Origin: Polynucleobacter sp. JS-JIR-II-b4
GTDB taxonomy: Bacteria; Pseudomonadota; Gammaproteobacteria; Burkholderiales; Burkholderiaceae
DNA: 64,000 bases
NCBI RefSeq assembly: GCF_018687815.1
Contig: NZ_CP061306.1
Coordinates: 1,860,001 to 1,924,000, forward strand
Direction of reading: 5' to 3'
The notes below the pieces were generated by a model. The model was given only the letters and a program-made list of their open reading frames with translations, was not told the origin of the DNA and searched no databases. Below are positions 1-8,410 of the stretch, piece by piece. A program made the translations under genes and the position numbers. Position 1 is the stretch's first letter. Each line of letters begins with the position of its first letter.

Positions 1-1943
1 TTGCCTGAGATCACCAAAATATCGTTGGCCTCAAGCTTAAGATCCGGAACGGGGTCCAACTTTACATAATCTGCGTTTCGGCCCTTACGACGTACTGCCT
101 GAACATTGACGCCTTCTTTCTCTAAATTAAGCTCGCCAAGGGTTTTACCAATCGCTTTTGAATGGGGTAGCAGTGTAATGGCATGTAAGCGCCAAGATTC
201 ATTGGAACCAAAGTCATCGTCTGCAGATCCGCGGAAGTAGCCCCTCAGCAAGCTATAACGCTCTTCCCTTGCTGTAGTGATGCGTCGCACTACCTTACGC
301 ATTGGCACTCCCATGATCAATAGAACATGGGAGGCGATCATTAAGCTACCCTCAATTAACTCGGGTACCACTTCGGTAGCTCCGGCAGCCTGCAACTTGG
401 CGATATCCGCATCATCTCTAGTACGCACCAATACCGTCATACCAGGACGTAAGCGCTCTACCTGACGCAACACTCGCATACTTGCTGCGGTATCGGCATA
501 AGTAATCACAACTGCCTTTGCCCTTGAAAGACCAGCGGCTACTAAATAGTTTTCACGACTAGCGTCGCCATAAACCACATTATCTCCAGCAGCCGCAGCC
601 TCTTTAACGCGATCAGGATCTAAATCCAAGGCAATGTATGGAATTTTTTCTTGATCAAGCATGCGGGCCAAACTTTGACCTGAACGACCGAAGCCACAAA
701 TGACCACATGGTTTTCATTACGAACACTCTTGGAAGCAACACGAGTTAATGCAAGCGATTGCAGCAGCCATTCGTTACTGGAGAAACGCATTGCAATGCG
801 GTCGCTGTATTCAATGAGGAATGGTGCGCAGAACATGGAGATCAACATTGCTGCCAATACTGCTTGACTCAAGGTGGGGTCAATTAAATCCAGGCCATCA
901 ATTTGATTGAGTAACACGAAGCCGAATTCACCCGCTTGAGCTAAGCACAGTCCAGTTCTAATCGAGATTCCAGGGCTAGAGCCAAAGACCCGAGATAGCA
1001 AAGCAATAAGGCCAAACTTGAAGATGAGTGGGCCAACCAGCAAAACCAAAACCAATAACCACTGCTCACGAATGGCATTGAAATCCAGCAACATGCCAAT
1101 CGTCACAAAGAAGAGGCCAAGTAAAACGTCGCGAAACGGCTTGATATCCTCTTCCACTTGATGGCGATAAGGCGTCTCAGAAATCAACATGCCAGCTAAG
1201 AATGCACCAAGTGCTAGCGACAAACCAAAGTGCTCGGTAAGTGCCGCCATGCCCAAAACAATCAATAATAGATTGAGCATGAACAACTCTTGTGAGCGCA
1301 ACTTAGCAACCAACTTAAACCAATGACTCATCAAGCTTTGGCCAATGAAGAAAATCAATACCAAGGCAACGGTGATTTTGATGGACGCTGCAGTTAACGC
1401 AACGAACAAGTCAGAAGGATTTTTCCCGAGCGATGGTAATAGGATCAACAGGAAGACCACTGCTAAATCCTGGAACAACAAAATACCCACGACATTGCGG
1501 CCATGCTCTGCCTCTAATTCGGCGCGATCAGAAATCAGCTTGGTCACAATTGCGGTGGATGACATTGCCAGCGCACCACCTAAAGCGATCGCAGCATGCC
1601 AAGAGATGGGATAAATCCAATTCATTAGCAAACTAGCGGGGATTGCTAAAAGCATTGTCAGAATGACTTGACTGCCACCAAGGCCAAATACGATCGATCG
1701 CATTGCCCTTAATTTATGCAGGTTAAATTCCAAGCCAATCGAGAACATTAAGAAAACCACGCCAAATTCAGCCAAATACTTCACTGTGGCTGAATCATTC
1801 GCCAAGCCCAGGGCATTAGGCCCAATCAGCACGCCAATGGCCAAATAGCCCAAAATGGGGGGTAAGCCAAAATAGCGGAAAATAACCACTCCGGCCACAC
1901 CCGAGGCCAGGAGAATGAGAGTTAATTGAAGGACTGACGGCAT
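1..1943 (-). CDS. Monovalent cation:proton antiporter, CPA2/KefB-like, with TrkA-N domain (3' end beyond window)
   Basis: Reading the minus strand from the ATG at 1943 gives one open frame to the window edge (about 647 codons, stop not seen). The first 390 residues are a run of hydrophobic segments typical of the CPA2 Na+/H+ or K+/H+ exchanger domain. Near residue 413 comes a Rossmann nucleotide-binding motif GFGRSGQSLA (TrkA-N/RCK), and near residue 590 onward a TrkA-C-like stretch begins. The family exports K+ or Na+ in exchange for protons across the inner membrane, gated by the cytoplasmic RCK domain. It is divergent from kdsD with only 11 bases between the start codons. KefB/KefC-like is a family call; ion specificity cannot be read here. 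Confidence 0.88.
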   Translation of the reverse strand, partial: MPSVLQLTLILLASGVAGVVIFRYFGLPPILGYLAIGVLIGPNALGLANDSATVKYLAEFGVVFLMFSIGLEFNLHKLRAMRSIVFGLGGSQVILTMLLAIPASLLMNWIYPISWHAAIALGGALAMSSTAIVTKLISDRAELEAEHGRNVVGILLFQDLAVVFLLILLPSLGKNPSDLFVALTAASIKITVALVLIFFIGQSLMSHWFKLVAKLRSQELFMLNLLLIVLGMAALTEHFGLSLALGAFLAGMLISETPYRHQVEEDIKPFRDVLLGLFFVTIGMLLDFNAIREQWLLVLVLLVGPLIFKFGLIALLSRVFGSSPGISIRTGLCLAQAGEFGFVLLNQIDGLDLIDPTLSQAVLAAMLISMFCAPFLIEYSDRIAMRFSSNEWLLQSLALTRVASKSVRNENHVVICGFGRSGQSLARMLDQEKIPYIALDLDPDRVKEAAAAGDNVVYGDASRENYLVAAGLSRAKAVVITYADTAASMRVLRQVERLRPGMTVLVRTRDDADIAKLQAAGATEVVPELIEGSLMIASHVLLIMGVPMRKVVRRITTAREERYSLLRGYFRGSADDDFGSNESWRLHAITLLPHSKAIGKTLGELNLEKEGVNVQAVRRKGRNADYVKLDPVPDLKLEANDILVISG

Positions 1944-1948
1944 ATACT
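1943..1948 (+). promoter_or_regulatory. TATACT box six bases before kdsD ATG (putative leaderless -10)
   Basis: TATACT is followed by six bases and then the kdsD start codon at 1955. No Shine-Dalgarno sequence fits in the gap and no clear -35 lies 16-19 bases upstream. The spacing would put the transcription start at or next to the A of the ATG. Inferred from the recurrence of this arrangement elsewhere in the window. Confidence 0.45.
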
Positions 1949-1954
1949 TACTCG

Positions 1955-2947
1955 ATGATAGCTAAGACTCGTGAACGTACCCTAAAGCTTGCGCGCGACA
2001 CCCTCACTATTGAGGCTGCTGCACTGCAAACCATGCGTGATCGCCTTGAGGGCGCCAATGCTGATGCCCTCGTCCTGGCGGTTGAGCTTTTACATGGCTG
2101 CAAAGGCAGAATCGTCGTTTCTGGAATCGGCAAATCGGGTCATATTGCTCGCAAAATTGCCGCTACTTTTGCTTCCACAGGTTCCCCTGCATTTTTTGTT
2201 CATCCCGCTGAAGCCAGCCACGGTGACTTAGGCATGGTTACTAGAGATGATGTTTTTGTTGCACTTTCTAATTCCGGCGAGACCGATGAGCTTTTGACTA
2301 TCGTGCCAATCGTGAAACGCACTGGCGCAAAACTCATTGCCCTCACTGGCGCTCCAAATTCCTCTCTTGCCAAATTGGCAGACGCGCATTTAGATACCAG
2401 TGTTGAAAAAGAGGCGTGCCCATTGAATCTGGCGCCTACAACCAGCACTACTGCTGCACTAGCCATGGGCGATGCACTAGCTGTTGCCTTACTAGACGCG
2501 CGCGGCTTTGAAGCTGAAGACTTTATTCGCTCTCATCCTGGCGGCAGACTAGGTCGCAAGCAATTAATGCATGTCAGCGAAGTAATGCGTAGCCTTGCAG
2601 ACACGCCAAAGATTTCCATTGATGCATCGCTACAAGATGCCTTGTTAGAGATGACCGCAAAGCGTATGGGTATGGTCGTGATCCTAGATGCCAACAAAAA
2701 AGTATTTGGCATATTGACTGACGGTGACTTGCGTCGCCTTCTGGAAAAAACTACCGACCTTGGCGGCATCAAACTGAAGAGTGCGACCACTGCCGATCCT
2801 CGCACCATTCCAGCAGAGTTACTTGCTGAAGAAGCGATCGAGATGATGGAGAAACATCGCATCAATCATTTGGTAGTGACAGATAACCAAGGCCATTTAT
2901 TAGGCGCATTAAATCTGCATGATTTATTTGCAGCCAAAGTTATTTAA
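1955..2947 (+). CDS. kdsD: Arabinose-5-phosphate isomerase KdsD
   Basis: Converts ribulose 5-phosphate to arabinose 5-phosphate, the first step of Kdo synthesis for lipopolysaccharide. The 330-residue protein has an N-terminal SIS sugar-isomerase domain with SGIGKSGHIARK near residue 57 and SNSGETDE further on, then two CBS domains from about residue 205 to the end. This is the normal length and layout of KdsD/KpsF. It is the first gene of a kdsD-kdsC-lptC-lptA-lptB run, the usual proteobacterial order. The start is placed at 1955 because the SIS fold begins soon after it and a -10-like box sits exactly six bases upstream. Confidence 0.95.
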   Translation: MIAKTRERTLKLARDTLTIEAAALQTMRDRLEGANADALVLAVELLHGCKGRIVVSGIGKSGHIARKIAATFASTGSPAFFVHPAEASHGDLGMVTRDDVFVALSNSGETDELLTIVPIVKRTGAKLIALTGAPNSSLAKLADAHLDTSVEKEACPLNLAPTTSTTAALAMGDALAVALLDARGFEAEDFIRSHPGGRLGRKQLMHVSEVMRSLADTPKISIDASLQDALLEMTAKRMGMVVILDANKKVFGILTDGDLRRLLEKTTDLGGIKLKSATTADPRTIPAELLAEEAIEMMEKHRINHLVVTDNQGHLLGALNLHDLFAAKVI

Positions 2948-2974
2948 TCTCCATTAGTAATCGAGTCTTTTTTT

Positions 2975-3547
2975 ATGCCTAGCGCCTTCAATACCCATAA
3001 CACCAACCCATTAGCTCAATATCCACAGGCCTGGGAGCGTGCAGGCAAAGTGAAGCTTTTGGTATTAGATGTTGATGGCGTATTAACAAATGGACAAGTT
3101 TGGATTGGCTCTGATGGCAAAGAATCTTTAAAGGCCTTTGATATTCAAGATGGTTTAGGCATCAAATTATTAGAGCAATGCGGCATTCCGACTGCCATCA
3201 TTACCGGCAGAAATTCCAAAATGGTTTTGGCGCGCTGTGAAGAGCTTGGTATTAAACATGTTCACATGGGTGTTGAAAACAAAGCTATTGCCCTGAAAGA
3301 AGTTCTTCAATCTCTGGGGCTGACTGCGGCTGACTGCGCTGTTATGGGTGACGATTGGCCAGACATGCAAATGATGAAAAATGCAGGCTTTCGAATTTGC
3401 CCGGCACAAGGTCACGAAGCTGTCCATGAATTTTCCCACTTGGTGACGACACGCAATGGCGGTAATAGCGCAGTGCGTGAAGTATGCGACCTGATTCTCA
3501 AAGCGCAGAATCGCTACGAAGAATTACTTCTTAAGGCTTGTAGCTAA
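2975..3547 (+). CDS. kdsC: 3-deoxy-D-manno-octulosonate 8-phosphate phosphatase KdsC
   Basis: Removes the phosphate from Kdo-8-phosphate to give free Kdo. The HAD-superfamily motif I, LDVDGVLTNG, lies near residues 31-40, with both catalytic aspartates present, and the late acidic motif GDDWPDM is near residue 125. The HAD fold lacks a large cap, as expected for KdsC, which works as a tetramer. Length 190 residues, slightly long at the N terminus compared with typical 175-180. It follows kdsD after 27 bases and precedes lptC by 3 bases. Confidence 0.95.
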   Translation: MPSAFNTHNTNPLAQYPQAWERAGKVKLLVLDVDGVLTNGQVWIGSDGKESLKAFDIQDGLGIKLLEQCGIPTAIITGRNSKMVLARCEELGIKHVHMGVENKAIALKEVLQSLGLTAADCAVMGDDWPDMQMMKNAGFRICPAQGHEAVHEFSHLVTTRNGGNSAVREVCDLILKAQNRYEELLLKACS

Positions 3548-3550
3548 GCA

Positions 3551-4192
3551 ATGCAGTTAAAGCCTCAGCAAATTAAGGTTGGCATCGGTCGCGCTCTGTT
3601 GCGCCTGCTGCCCTTAATATTGATGGGCGTGCTCACGCTGGCAACTTTTTGGTTGGTCCAAAAAAATACTCCGCCAGAAAAATCTCCTTTAGAACGCGTG
3701 CGCCTGCATGAGCCTGACTACACCATTAAAGATGGTGCACTATCCGCACTTAATGAATTAGGCAATACTAAATACCGAGTGTTAGGCGTCAAAGTCACTC
3801 ACTATGATGACGATGCCTCTATCGATATCCTGACGCCGCGCATGCGCCTGTTCCAAGCTGAGAAAGCCCCTGTAACTGTGAAGTCAGATACAGGGCATAT
3901 CGATGGTGATCTCACCATCCTCGATTTATACGATAACGCCAGTATCTTTCGCCCAGCGCAAGAAGCGACTGCATCACAGCCAGCGACTTTAAGAATGTTA
4001 GCCAGTTCAAGCTATTTCAAAGTGCTCATTAACGATGACATTATTGAAACCGATCGGCCAATTACTCTTGAGCAGGGCATGTCGATTATGAATTCCACTG
4101 AAGGTGGTGTATTTAACAACGTCGAACAAAGTATGGTGCTCAGCGGCCAAGTTAAAGGACGTATTGAACGCGCCCCACGGAGTCACCAATAA
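3551..4192 (+). CDS. lptC: LPS export protein LptC
   Basis: Bitopic inner-membrane protein that passes lipopolysaccharide from the LptBFG transporter to LptA. One membrane segment (LLRLLPLILMGVLTLATFWL, about residues 16-35) is followed by a periplasmic domain of beta-strand character with the MRLF motif of the LptC/YrbK family. Length 213 is normal. It sits 3 bases after kdsC and its stop codon is one base from the lptA start, so the three are surely cotranscribed. Confidence 0.9.
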   Translation: MQLKPQQIKVGIGRALLRLLPLILMGVLTLATFWLVQKNTPPEKSPLERVRLHEPDYTIKDGALSALNELGNTKYRVLGVKVTHYDDDASIDILTPRMRLFQAEKAPVTVKSDTGHIDGDLTILDLYDNASIFRPAQEATASQPATLRMLASSSYFKVLINDDIIETDRPITLEQGMSIMNSTEGGVFNNVEQSMVLSGQVKGRIERAPRSHQ

Positions 4193-4193
4193 A

Positions 4194-4757
4194 ATGGTGT
4201 CGATGAAAATCGTATCGGTTCGCCTTGCATTCCTGACCTTGGGGCTCTCCCTTGCATCCCTGTCGTTCGCGGAAAAAGCAGATCAAGATAAACCCGTCAT
4301 CCTGGAAGCAGAGAAAGTTTCTGTAAACGACGTAAAGCAAATCTATGACCTCAACGGCCAGGTGCTACTCATCAAAGGTAGCATTATTGTGACTGGTGAG
4401 GATGGCCACATTGCAGTGGACTCTCAGGGCTATGAGTTTGTCGATGTTGTTGGCACACCGGAAGCGATAGCGAGCTTTAGACAACGTCGTGAAGGACTTG
4501 CAGATGAGTTCATGCAAGGTCGTGGCGCCCAGGTTACCTATGATGCCAAGACAGAATTTCTGACGTTGACAGGCGATGCTAGCTTGAAGCGCTTGCTCAA
4601 TATGCAAATGCTTGATCAATTAAAGGGCTGGAAAATTGAATACGATGATGTAAAGCAGTACTATCATGTCACGCCCCCTAAAGATGCAAAACCGGATGAT
4701 CTGCCCTTAGCAAGAGCCATCCTTTCACCAAGACGAAAAGCAACCCTAGAGAAATGA
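4194..4757 (+). CDS. lptA: LPS transport periplasmic protein LptA
   Basis: Periplasmic protein that forms the beta-jellyroll bridge carrying LPS to the outer membrane. The frame is open from 4104, but the start is placed at 4194 (or the ATG at 4203), because the lptC stop ends at 4192 and a signal peptide then follows (hydrophobic stretch ending in SLASLSFA). The mature part begins with the [11 protein letters not shown] strand and continues with the [16 protein letters not shown] repeat typical of LptA/OstA. About 187 residues. Its stop overlaps the lptB start by 4 bases (ATGA). Confidence 0.92.
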   Translation: MVSMKIVSVRLAFLTLGLSLASLSFAEKADQDKPVILEAEKVSVNDVKQIYDLNGQVLLIKGSIIVTGEDGHIAVDSQGYEFVDVVGTPEAIASFRQRREGLADEFMQGRGAQVTYDAKTEFLTLTGDASLKRLLNMQMLDQLKGWKIEYDDVKQYYHVTPPKDAKPDDLPLARAILSPRRKATLEK

Positions 4758-5521
4758 CAGCGGATTTAGCCCACATCGATAATGCGTCCACACTAAGCGC
4801 CCATAACCTACAAAAACGGTATGGCTCAAGAACCGTGGTTCGTGATGTATCCGTACAAGTTAGATGTGGTGAAGTAGTTGGCCTGCTAGGACCAAATGGA
4901 GCAGGCAAAACAACTTCGTTCTACATGATTGTTGGACTAGTCCCACTCGATGGTGGGAATATCGTTTTAGATGGCGCGAATATTACGCATTTACCGATTC
5001 ATGAGCGCGCTCGAATGGGTCTCTCCTATTTGCCGCAAGAAGCCTCTGTATTTAGAAAGCTCAACGTAGCTGAAAATATTCAGGCAGTCCTAGAGCTTCA
5101 AGCTCAGGGTGGCAAACCCCTTACTAAGGCTGAAATTGCCAACCGCCTAGATGAGCTCTTGGGCGAACTCCAAATAAGTCATCTGCGCAATAATCCAGCC
5201 CTTTCCCTATCGGGTGGTGAACGTAGACGGGTGGAAATTGCGAGAGCGCTTGCTTCCCAGCCAAAATTCATCTTGCTAGATGAGCCCTTTGCTGGTGTTG
5301 ACCCTATTGCTGTTGGGGAAATCCAGCGCATTGTGCGCTTCCTGCGGGACCGCCAAATTGGGGTACTGATTACCGACCATAATGTCCGCGAAACCCTAGG
5401 TATCTGTGATCACGCTTACATCATCAGCGAAGGTAGCGTATTGGCCGAAGGCAAGCCTGATCAGATTATTCAGAACGATGCCGTGCGCAGAGTCTATCTG
5501 GGCGAAAACTTCCGGATGTAA
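4754..5521 (+). CDS. lptB: LPS export ABC transporter ATP-binding protein LptB
   Basis: Cytoplasmic ATPase of the LptB2FG complex that powers LPS extraction from the inner membrane. Walker A GPNGAGKT is at residues 46-53, the signature [10 protein letters not shown] near 157, Walker [12 protein letters not shown] shortly after, and the switch histidine in ITDHN. Length 255 is a little longer than usual because of an N-terminal extension of about 12 residues. It is the last gene of the Kdo/LPS export run. In most related genomes rpoN follows directly; here it does not. Confidence 0.96.
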   Translation: MTADLAHIDNASTLSAHNLQKRYGSRTVVRDVSVQVRCGEVVGLLGPNGAGKTTSFYMIVGLVPLDGGNIVLDGANITHLPIHERARMGLSYLPQEASVFRKLNVAENIQAVLELQAQGGKPLTKAEIANRLDELLGELQISHLRNNPALSLSGGERRRVEIARALASQPKFILLDEPFAGVDPIAVGEIQRIVRFLRDRQIGVLITDHNVRETLGICDHAYIISEGSVLAEGKPDQIIQNDAVRRVYLGENFRM

Positions 5522-5714
5522 GCCAGACAAGGCTTCCCGCTTTTAAAGTAATAAAAATTGCACTTCCCTCTTGGTTTTCGGCAAATTCGCTGATACGCTG
5601 GAGGCTCATGGTTTATTTTTCAAAAAAAACAGCACAAAAAATTTCAGGGGCTTGCTGCGCACCCCGGGCATGACTATGCGCACGCATCTATAGCATCTAT
5701 AAAAGGAGTCGCTA
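5522..5714. other. Intergenic gap lptB-hpf; site where rpoN is normally found
   Basis: This 193-base gap holds no open frame of any length on either strand that resembles sigma-54. It contains a short palindrome ATGCG-CA-CGCAT at 5676-5687 and a tandem repeat of CATCTATA (5685-5692 and 5694-5701) directly before the AAAGGAG ribosome site of hpf. No strong sigma-70 promoter is visible. The common order lptB-rpoN-hpf-ptsN is known from many proteobacteria, so the gap marks a missing gene. Confidence 0.7.
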
Positions 5715-6038
5715 ATGAATTTGAAAATTAATAGCCGTCACGTGGAAGTTACCCCTGCCATGCGCTCTCATCTTGAGGCGGGACTAGCCAAAATTCGTAA
5801 GCACTTCGATCACGTCATTGATGCGTCTGCCTTCCTGGTAGTAGATAAAGCCAAGGAGAAGGACCTCCGTCAAAGCGCCGAGATCACCATTCATCTCAAA
5901 GGGAAAGATCTGTTCGCTGAAGCACACAATGCCGACCTCTATCACGCCATGGATGCAGTGGTTGATAAGTTAGAGCGTCAAGTTGTCAAACACAAAGAAA
6001 AGATTCAAGATCATCATCACGAAAAGCATTTTGAGTGA
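5715..6038 (+). CDS. hpf: Ribosome hibernation-promoting factor, short form (HPF/YfiA family)
   Basis: Binds the 30S decoding region in starved cells and promotes inactive 100S ribosomes or blocks translation. At 107 residues it is the short form with only the beta-alpha-beta-beta-beta-alpha domain, starting MNLKINSRHVEVTPAMRSHL and ending in a His/Lys-rich tail. The AAAGGAG site lies at a good distance before the ATG. It is followed by ptsN, a conserved pairing even where rpoN is lost. Confidence 0.93.
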   Translation: MNLKINSRHVEVTPAMRSHLEAGLAKIRKHFDHVIDASAFLVVDKAKEKDLRQSAEITIHLKGKDLFAEAHNADLYHAMDAVVDKLERQVVKHKEKIQDHHHEKHFE

Positions 6039-6071
6039 TCTAGTACGTCAGGACACCTATAATCAATTCAC

Positions 6072-6533
6072 ATGAATGCCCTGACCAATCTTTTTACTCC
6101 CGACTGCATTGCATTAGATATCCCCGCCACAAGCAGGGCTGATGCATTTGCAGCCGCTGGAGAACTGTTTTCTAAACAAACAGGAATAGCAGCAAACTCC
6201 GTTATAGAGTTCCTCAATGCTCGTGAAGACTTAGGTTCTACCGCGCTCGGCGCTGGTGTAGCTATCCCTCACGGTCGTGTGAAAGGCCTAAAGCAACCAA
6301 GTGCCGCTTTTATGAGACTGCAAAACCCCATTGAGTTTGCAGCTCCGGATGGTGAAGCGGTTTCCATCCTGATTTTCTTGCTGGTGCCTGAAAAAGCCAC
6401 CCAACAACATTTAGAAATTTTGTCTTCGATTGCTCAGCTTCTGTCAGATGCAGATGCTCGCGAGACCTTATCGTCTGCTGCAGACCCCTTAAAGGTTTGC
6501 GAACTCTTACAACACTGGGGTACAGCAAAATGA
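6072..6533 (+). CDS. ptsN: Nitrogen-regulatory PTS protein EIIA-Ntr
   Basis: Phosphoryl acceptor of the regulatory (nitrogen) PTS, which controls potassium and nitrogen functions rather than sugar uptake. The phosphorylated histidine is His67 in the motif [10 protein letters not shown]. Length 153 is normal for a stand-alone EIIA of the fructose/Ntr type. A TATAAT hexamer at 6058-6063 lies eight bases before the start, so a transcript from there would have almost no leader. The stop codon overlaps the hprK start (ATGA at 6530-6533). Confidence 0.93.
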   Translation: MNALTNLFTPDCIALDIPATSRADAFAAAGELFSKQTGIAANSVIEFLNAREDLGSTALGAGVAIPHGRVKGLKQPSAAFMRLQNPIEFAAPDGEAVSILIFLLVPEKATQQHLEILSSIAQLLSDADARETLSSAADPLKVCELLQHWGTAK

Positions 6534-7516
6534 CTCAGCCATTACTCCTAGAGGGAGTAACTGCTCAGCAGATTTTTGATGACAACGTTTCAGAATTAAA
6601 GCTGTCTTGGATCGGCGGTCTTGAAGGCGCCGACCGCACTTTCCCGCCAGAAGCAGTCAAAGTGGCGGCAGCTAGCTCAGACCTAGTGGGTCACTTAAAC
6701 CTCATTCACCCAAGCCGCATTCAAATCTTCGGCGAGCAAGAGGTTGAATATCACGCAGCTCTGGAGCCAAAACAAAGGCAAGAGCAAATTGCCAGTTTGA
6801 TCTCCAAGATGCCTCCTTGTGTCATTGTGGCTGATGGTAAGAGTGCAGATCCAGATCTGCAACTATTCTGCCAACGCTCTTCAACACCGCTATTCACCAC
6901 CACTATTTCTGCTGCGGAAGTGATTGATCATTTACGCACTTACTTAACCAAAATTGGTGCCCCTCAAATCACAATGCATGGTGTCTTCATGGACATTCTG
7001 GGCTTGGGTGTGCTTCTTACTGGCGAATCCGGCCTAGGTAAAAGTGAATTAGGTCTCGAACTCATTTCTCGTGGACATGGATTGGTAGCCGATGATGCGG
7101 TTGACTTTGCACGTCTTGGACCTGATTACATTGAGGGTCGCTGCCCCGTCATCTTGCGCAACCTACTTGAGGTACGTGGACTGGGATTGCTCGATATTCG
7201 GACGATCTTTGGTGAAACAGCAGTGCGTCGTAAATTAAAACTACGCCTCATTGTTCAGCTCGTTCGTAGAACCGATGGCGAATTTGAGCGTCTACCCCTT
7301 GAGGCCCAGCATATTGACGTACTAGGCATCCCCATTCGTACGGTCAAAATTCAGGTGGCTGCTGGCCGCAACTTAGCCGTACTAGTTGAGGCTGCCGTTC
7401 GCAATACTATTTTGCAATTGCGCGGTATCGATACCTTAAAAGAATTTATCGAGCGTCAACGTATTCAGATGAATGCGGAGTCAGAATCCTCAAAGTCCCA
7501 AGGACGCCTACTCTAA
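6530..7516 (+). CDS. hprK: HPr kinase/phosphorylase
   Basis: Phosphorylates HPr on Ser46 using ATP and can reverse the reaction. The start is at the ATG at 6530, overlapping the ptsN stop, although the frame is open from 6497. Of 328 residues, the N-terminal part is the HprK_N domain; Walker A GESGLGKS is at about 165-172, and the catalytic region with VADDAVDF and the conserved IRTIFGE stretch follows. The HPr encoded at 39654-39923 keeps the Ser46 target (AKSIMG), so the pair is likely functional. Confidence 0.95.
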   Translation: MTQPLLLEGVTAQQIFDDNVSELKLSWIGGLEGADRTFPPEAVKVAAASSDLVGHLNLIHPSRIQIFGEQEVEYHAALEPKQRQEQIASLISKMPPCVIVADGKSADPDLQLFCQRSSTPLFTTTISAAEVIDHLRTYLTKIGAPQITMHGVFMDILGLGVLLTGESGLGKSELGLELISRGHGLVADDAVDFARLGPDYIEGRCPVILRNLLEVRGLGLLDIRTIFGETAVRRKLKLRLIVQLVRRTDGEFERLPLEAQHIDVLGIPIRTVKIQVAAGRNLAVLVEAAVRNTILQLRGIDTLKEFIERQRIQMNAESESSKSQGRLL

Positions 7517-7519
7517 GCT

Positions 7520-8410
7520 ATGCAGATCAATCTGATTACCGGAATCTCAGGCTCAGGTAAATCAGTAGCCCTCAGGGCTTTTGAAGATGCTGGCTATGAC
7601 TGCGTAGACAATCTTCCTGTCTCACTTCTCGAAAACCTCATCTCCACACTTGAAAAAGAAAAGTGCGAGCAAGTTGCAGTCGCCATAGATGCTCGTCGCG
7701 GTCAATCTATTGCAAACTTGCCATCCATTCTCGAGAACCTACGCAAAAATCATCAGGTAAGAGTGGTATTCCTCAATGCCGATACCAATACTTTGGTGCA
7801 ACGCTTCTCAGAAACCCGTCGTCGCCACCCCTTATCTACTAATGGCAAACAATCTCAATCGGCAACTCTGATTGAGGCAATTGATAAAGAGCGTAATTTG
7901 CTCGAGCCCTTACGTGCCCAAGCGCACAGCATCGATACCAGTAACCTACCTGCTCATGCACTGCGTTCCTGGATTCAAGATCTCCTCAAAGACAAACCGG
8001 TAGGTCTCACAGTAGTTTTTGAGTCATTTGGTTTTAAAAAGGGCGTGCCCAGCGAAGCGGACTTAGTTTTTGATGTGCGCTGTCTACCAAATCCTCACTA
8101 TGACAAAGCGCTCAGACCACTTACCGGCAACGACAAGCCCGTTAAGGAATTTCTGGAAAAAATTCCAGAAGTCATGAGCATGGAATCCGACATCACCCAA
8201 TTCATTAACAAGTGGTTGCCCCATTACATTGCTGATGGTCGCAGTTATTTGACGGTTGCCATTGGTTGTACTGGCGGCCAACATCGCTCTGTCTATCTCG
8301 TAGGCCGCTTGAGCGAACACTTCCGCGCCCAAAAGGACCTCATGGACTTGCAGCTTAATTTTTTAGATCGTCACCGCGAACTAGATTCAATCCCTGCAGC
8401 AAAAGCTTAA
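7520..8410 (+). CDS. rapZ: RNase adapter protein RapZ (nucleotide-binding)
   Basis: In enterobacteria RapZ targets a small RNA of the glucosamine-6-phosphate circuit to RNase E; in other bacteria it is known only as a conserved nucleotide-binding protein. Walker A GISGSGKS is at residues 8-15, and the C-terminal half carries the conserved SFGFKKGVP and IGCTGGQHRSVY motifs. Length 296 is close to the family norm of about 285. It follows hprK by 3 bases. Its last 56 bases overlap the 3' end of mutY on the other strand. Confidence 0.95.
   Translation: MQINLITGISGSGKSVALRAFEDAGYDCVDNLPVSLLENLISTLEKEKCEQVAVAIDARRGQSIANLPSILENLRKNHQVRVVFLNADTNTLVQRFSETRRRHPLSTNGKQSQSATLIEAIDKERNLLEPLRAQAHSIDTSNLPAHALRSWIQDLLKDKPVGLTVVFESFGFKKGVPSEADLVFDVRCLPNPHYDKALRPLTGNDKPVKEFLEKIPEVMSMESDITQFINKWLPHYIADGRSYLTVAIGCTGGQHRSVYLVGRLSEHFRAQKDLMDLQLNFLDRHRELDSIPAAKA

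Noticed and set aside
5522..5714. Remnant of an rpoN gene
   Set aside because: Only 193 bases, with no frame showing the RpoN box or other sigma-54 residues.
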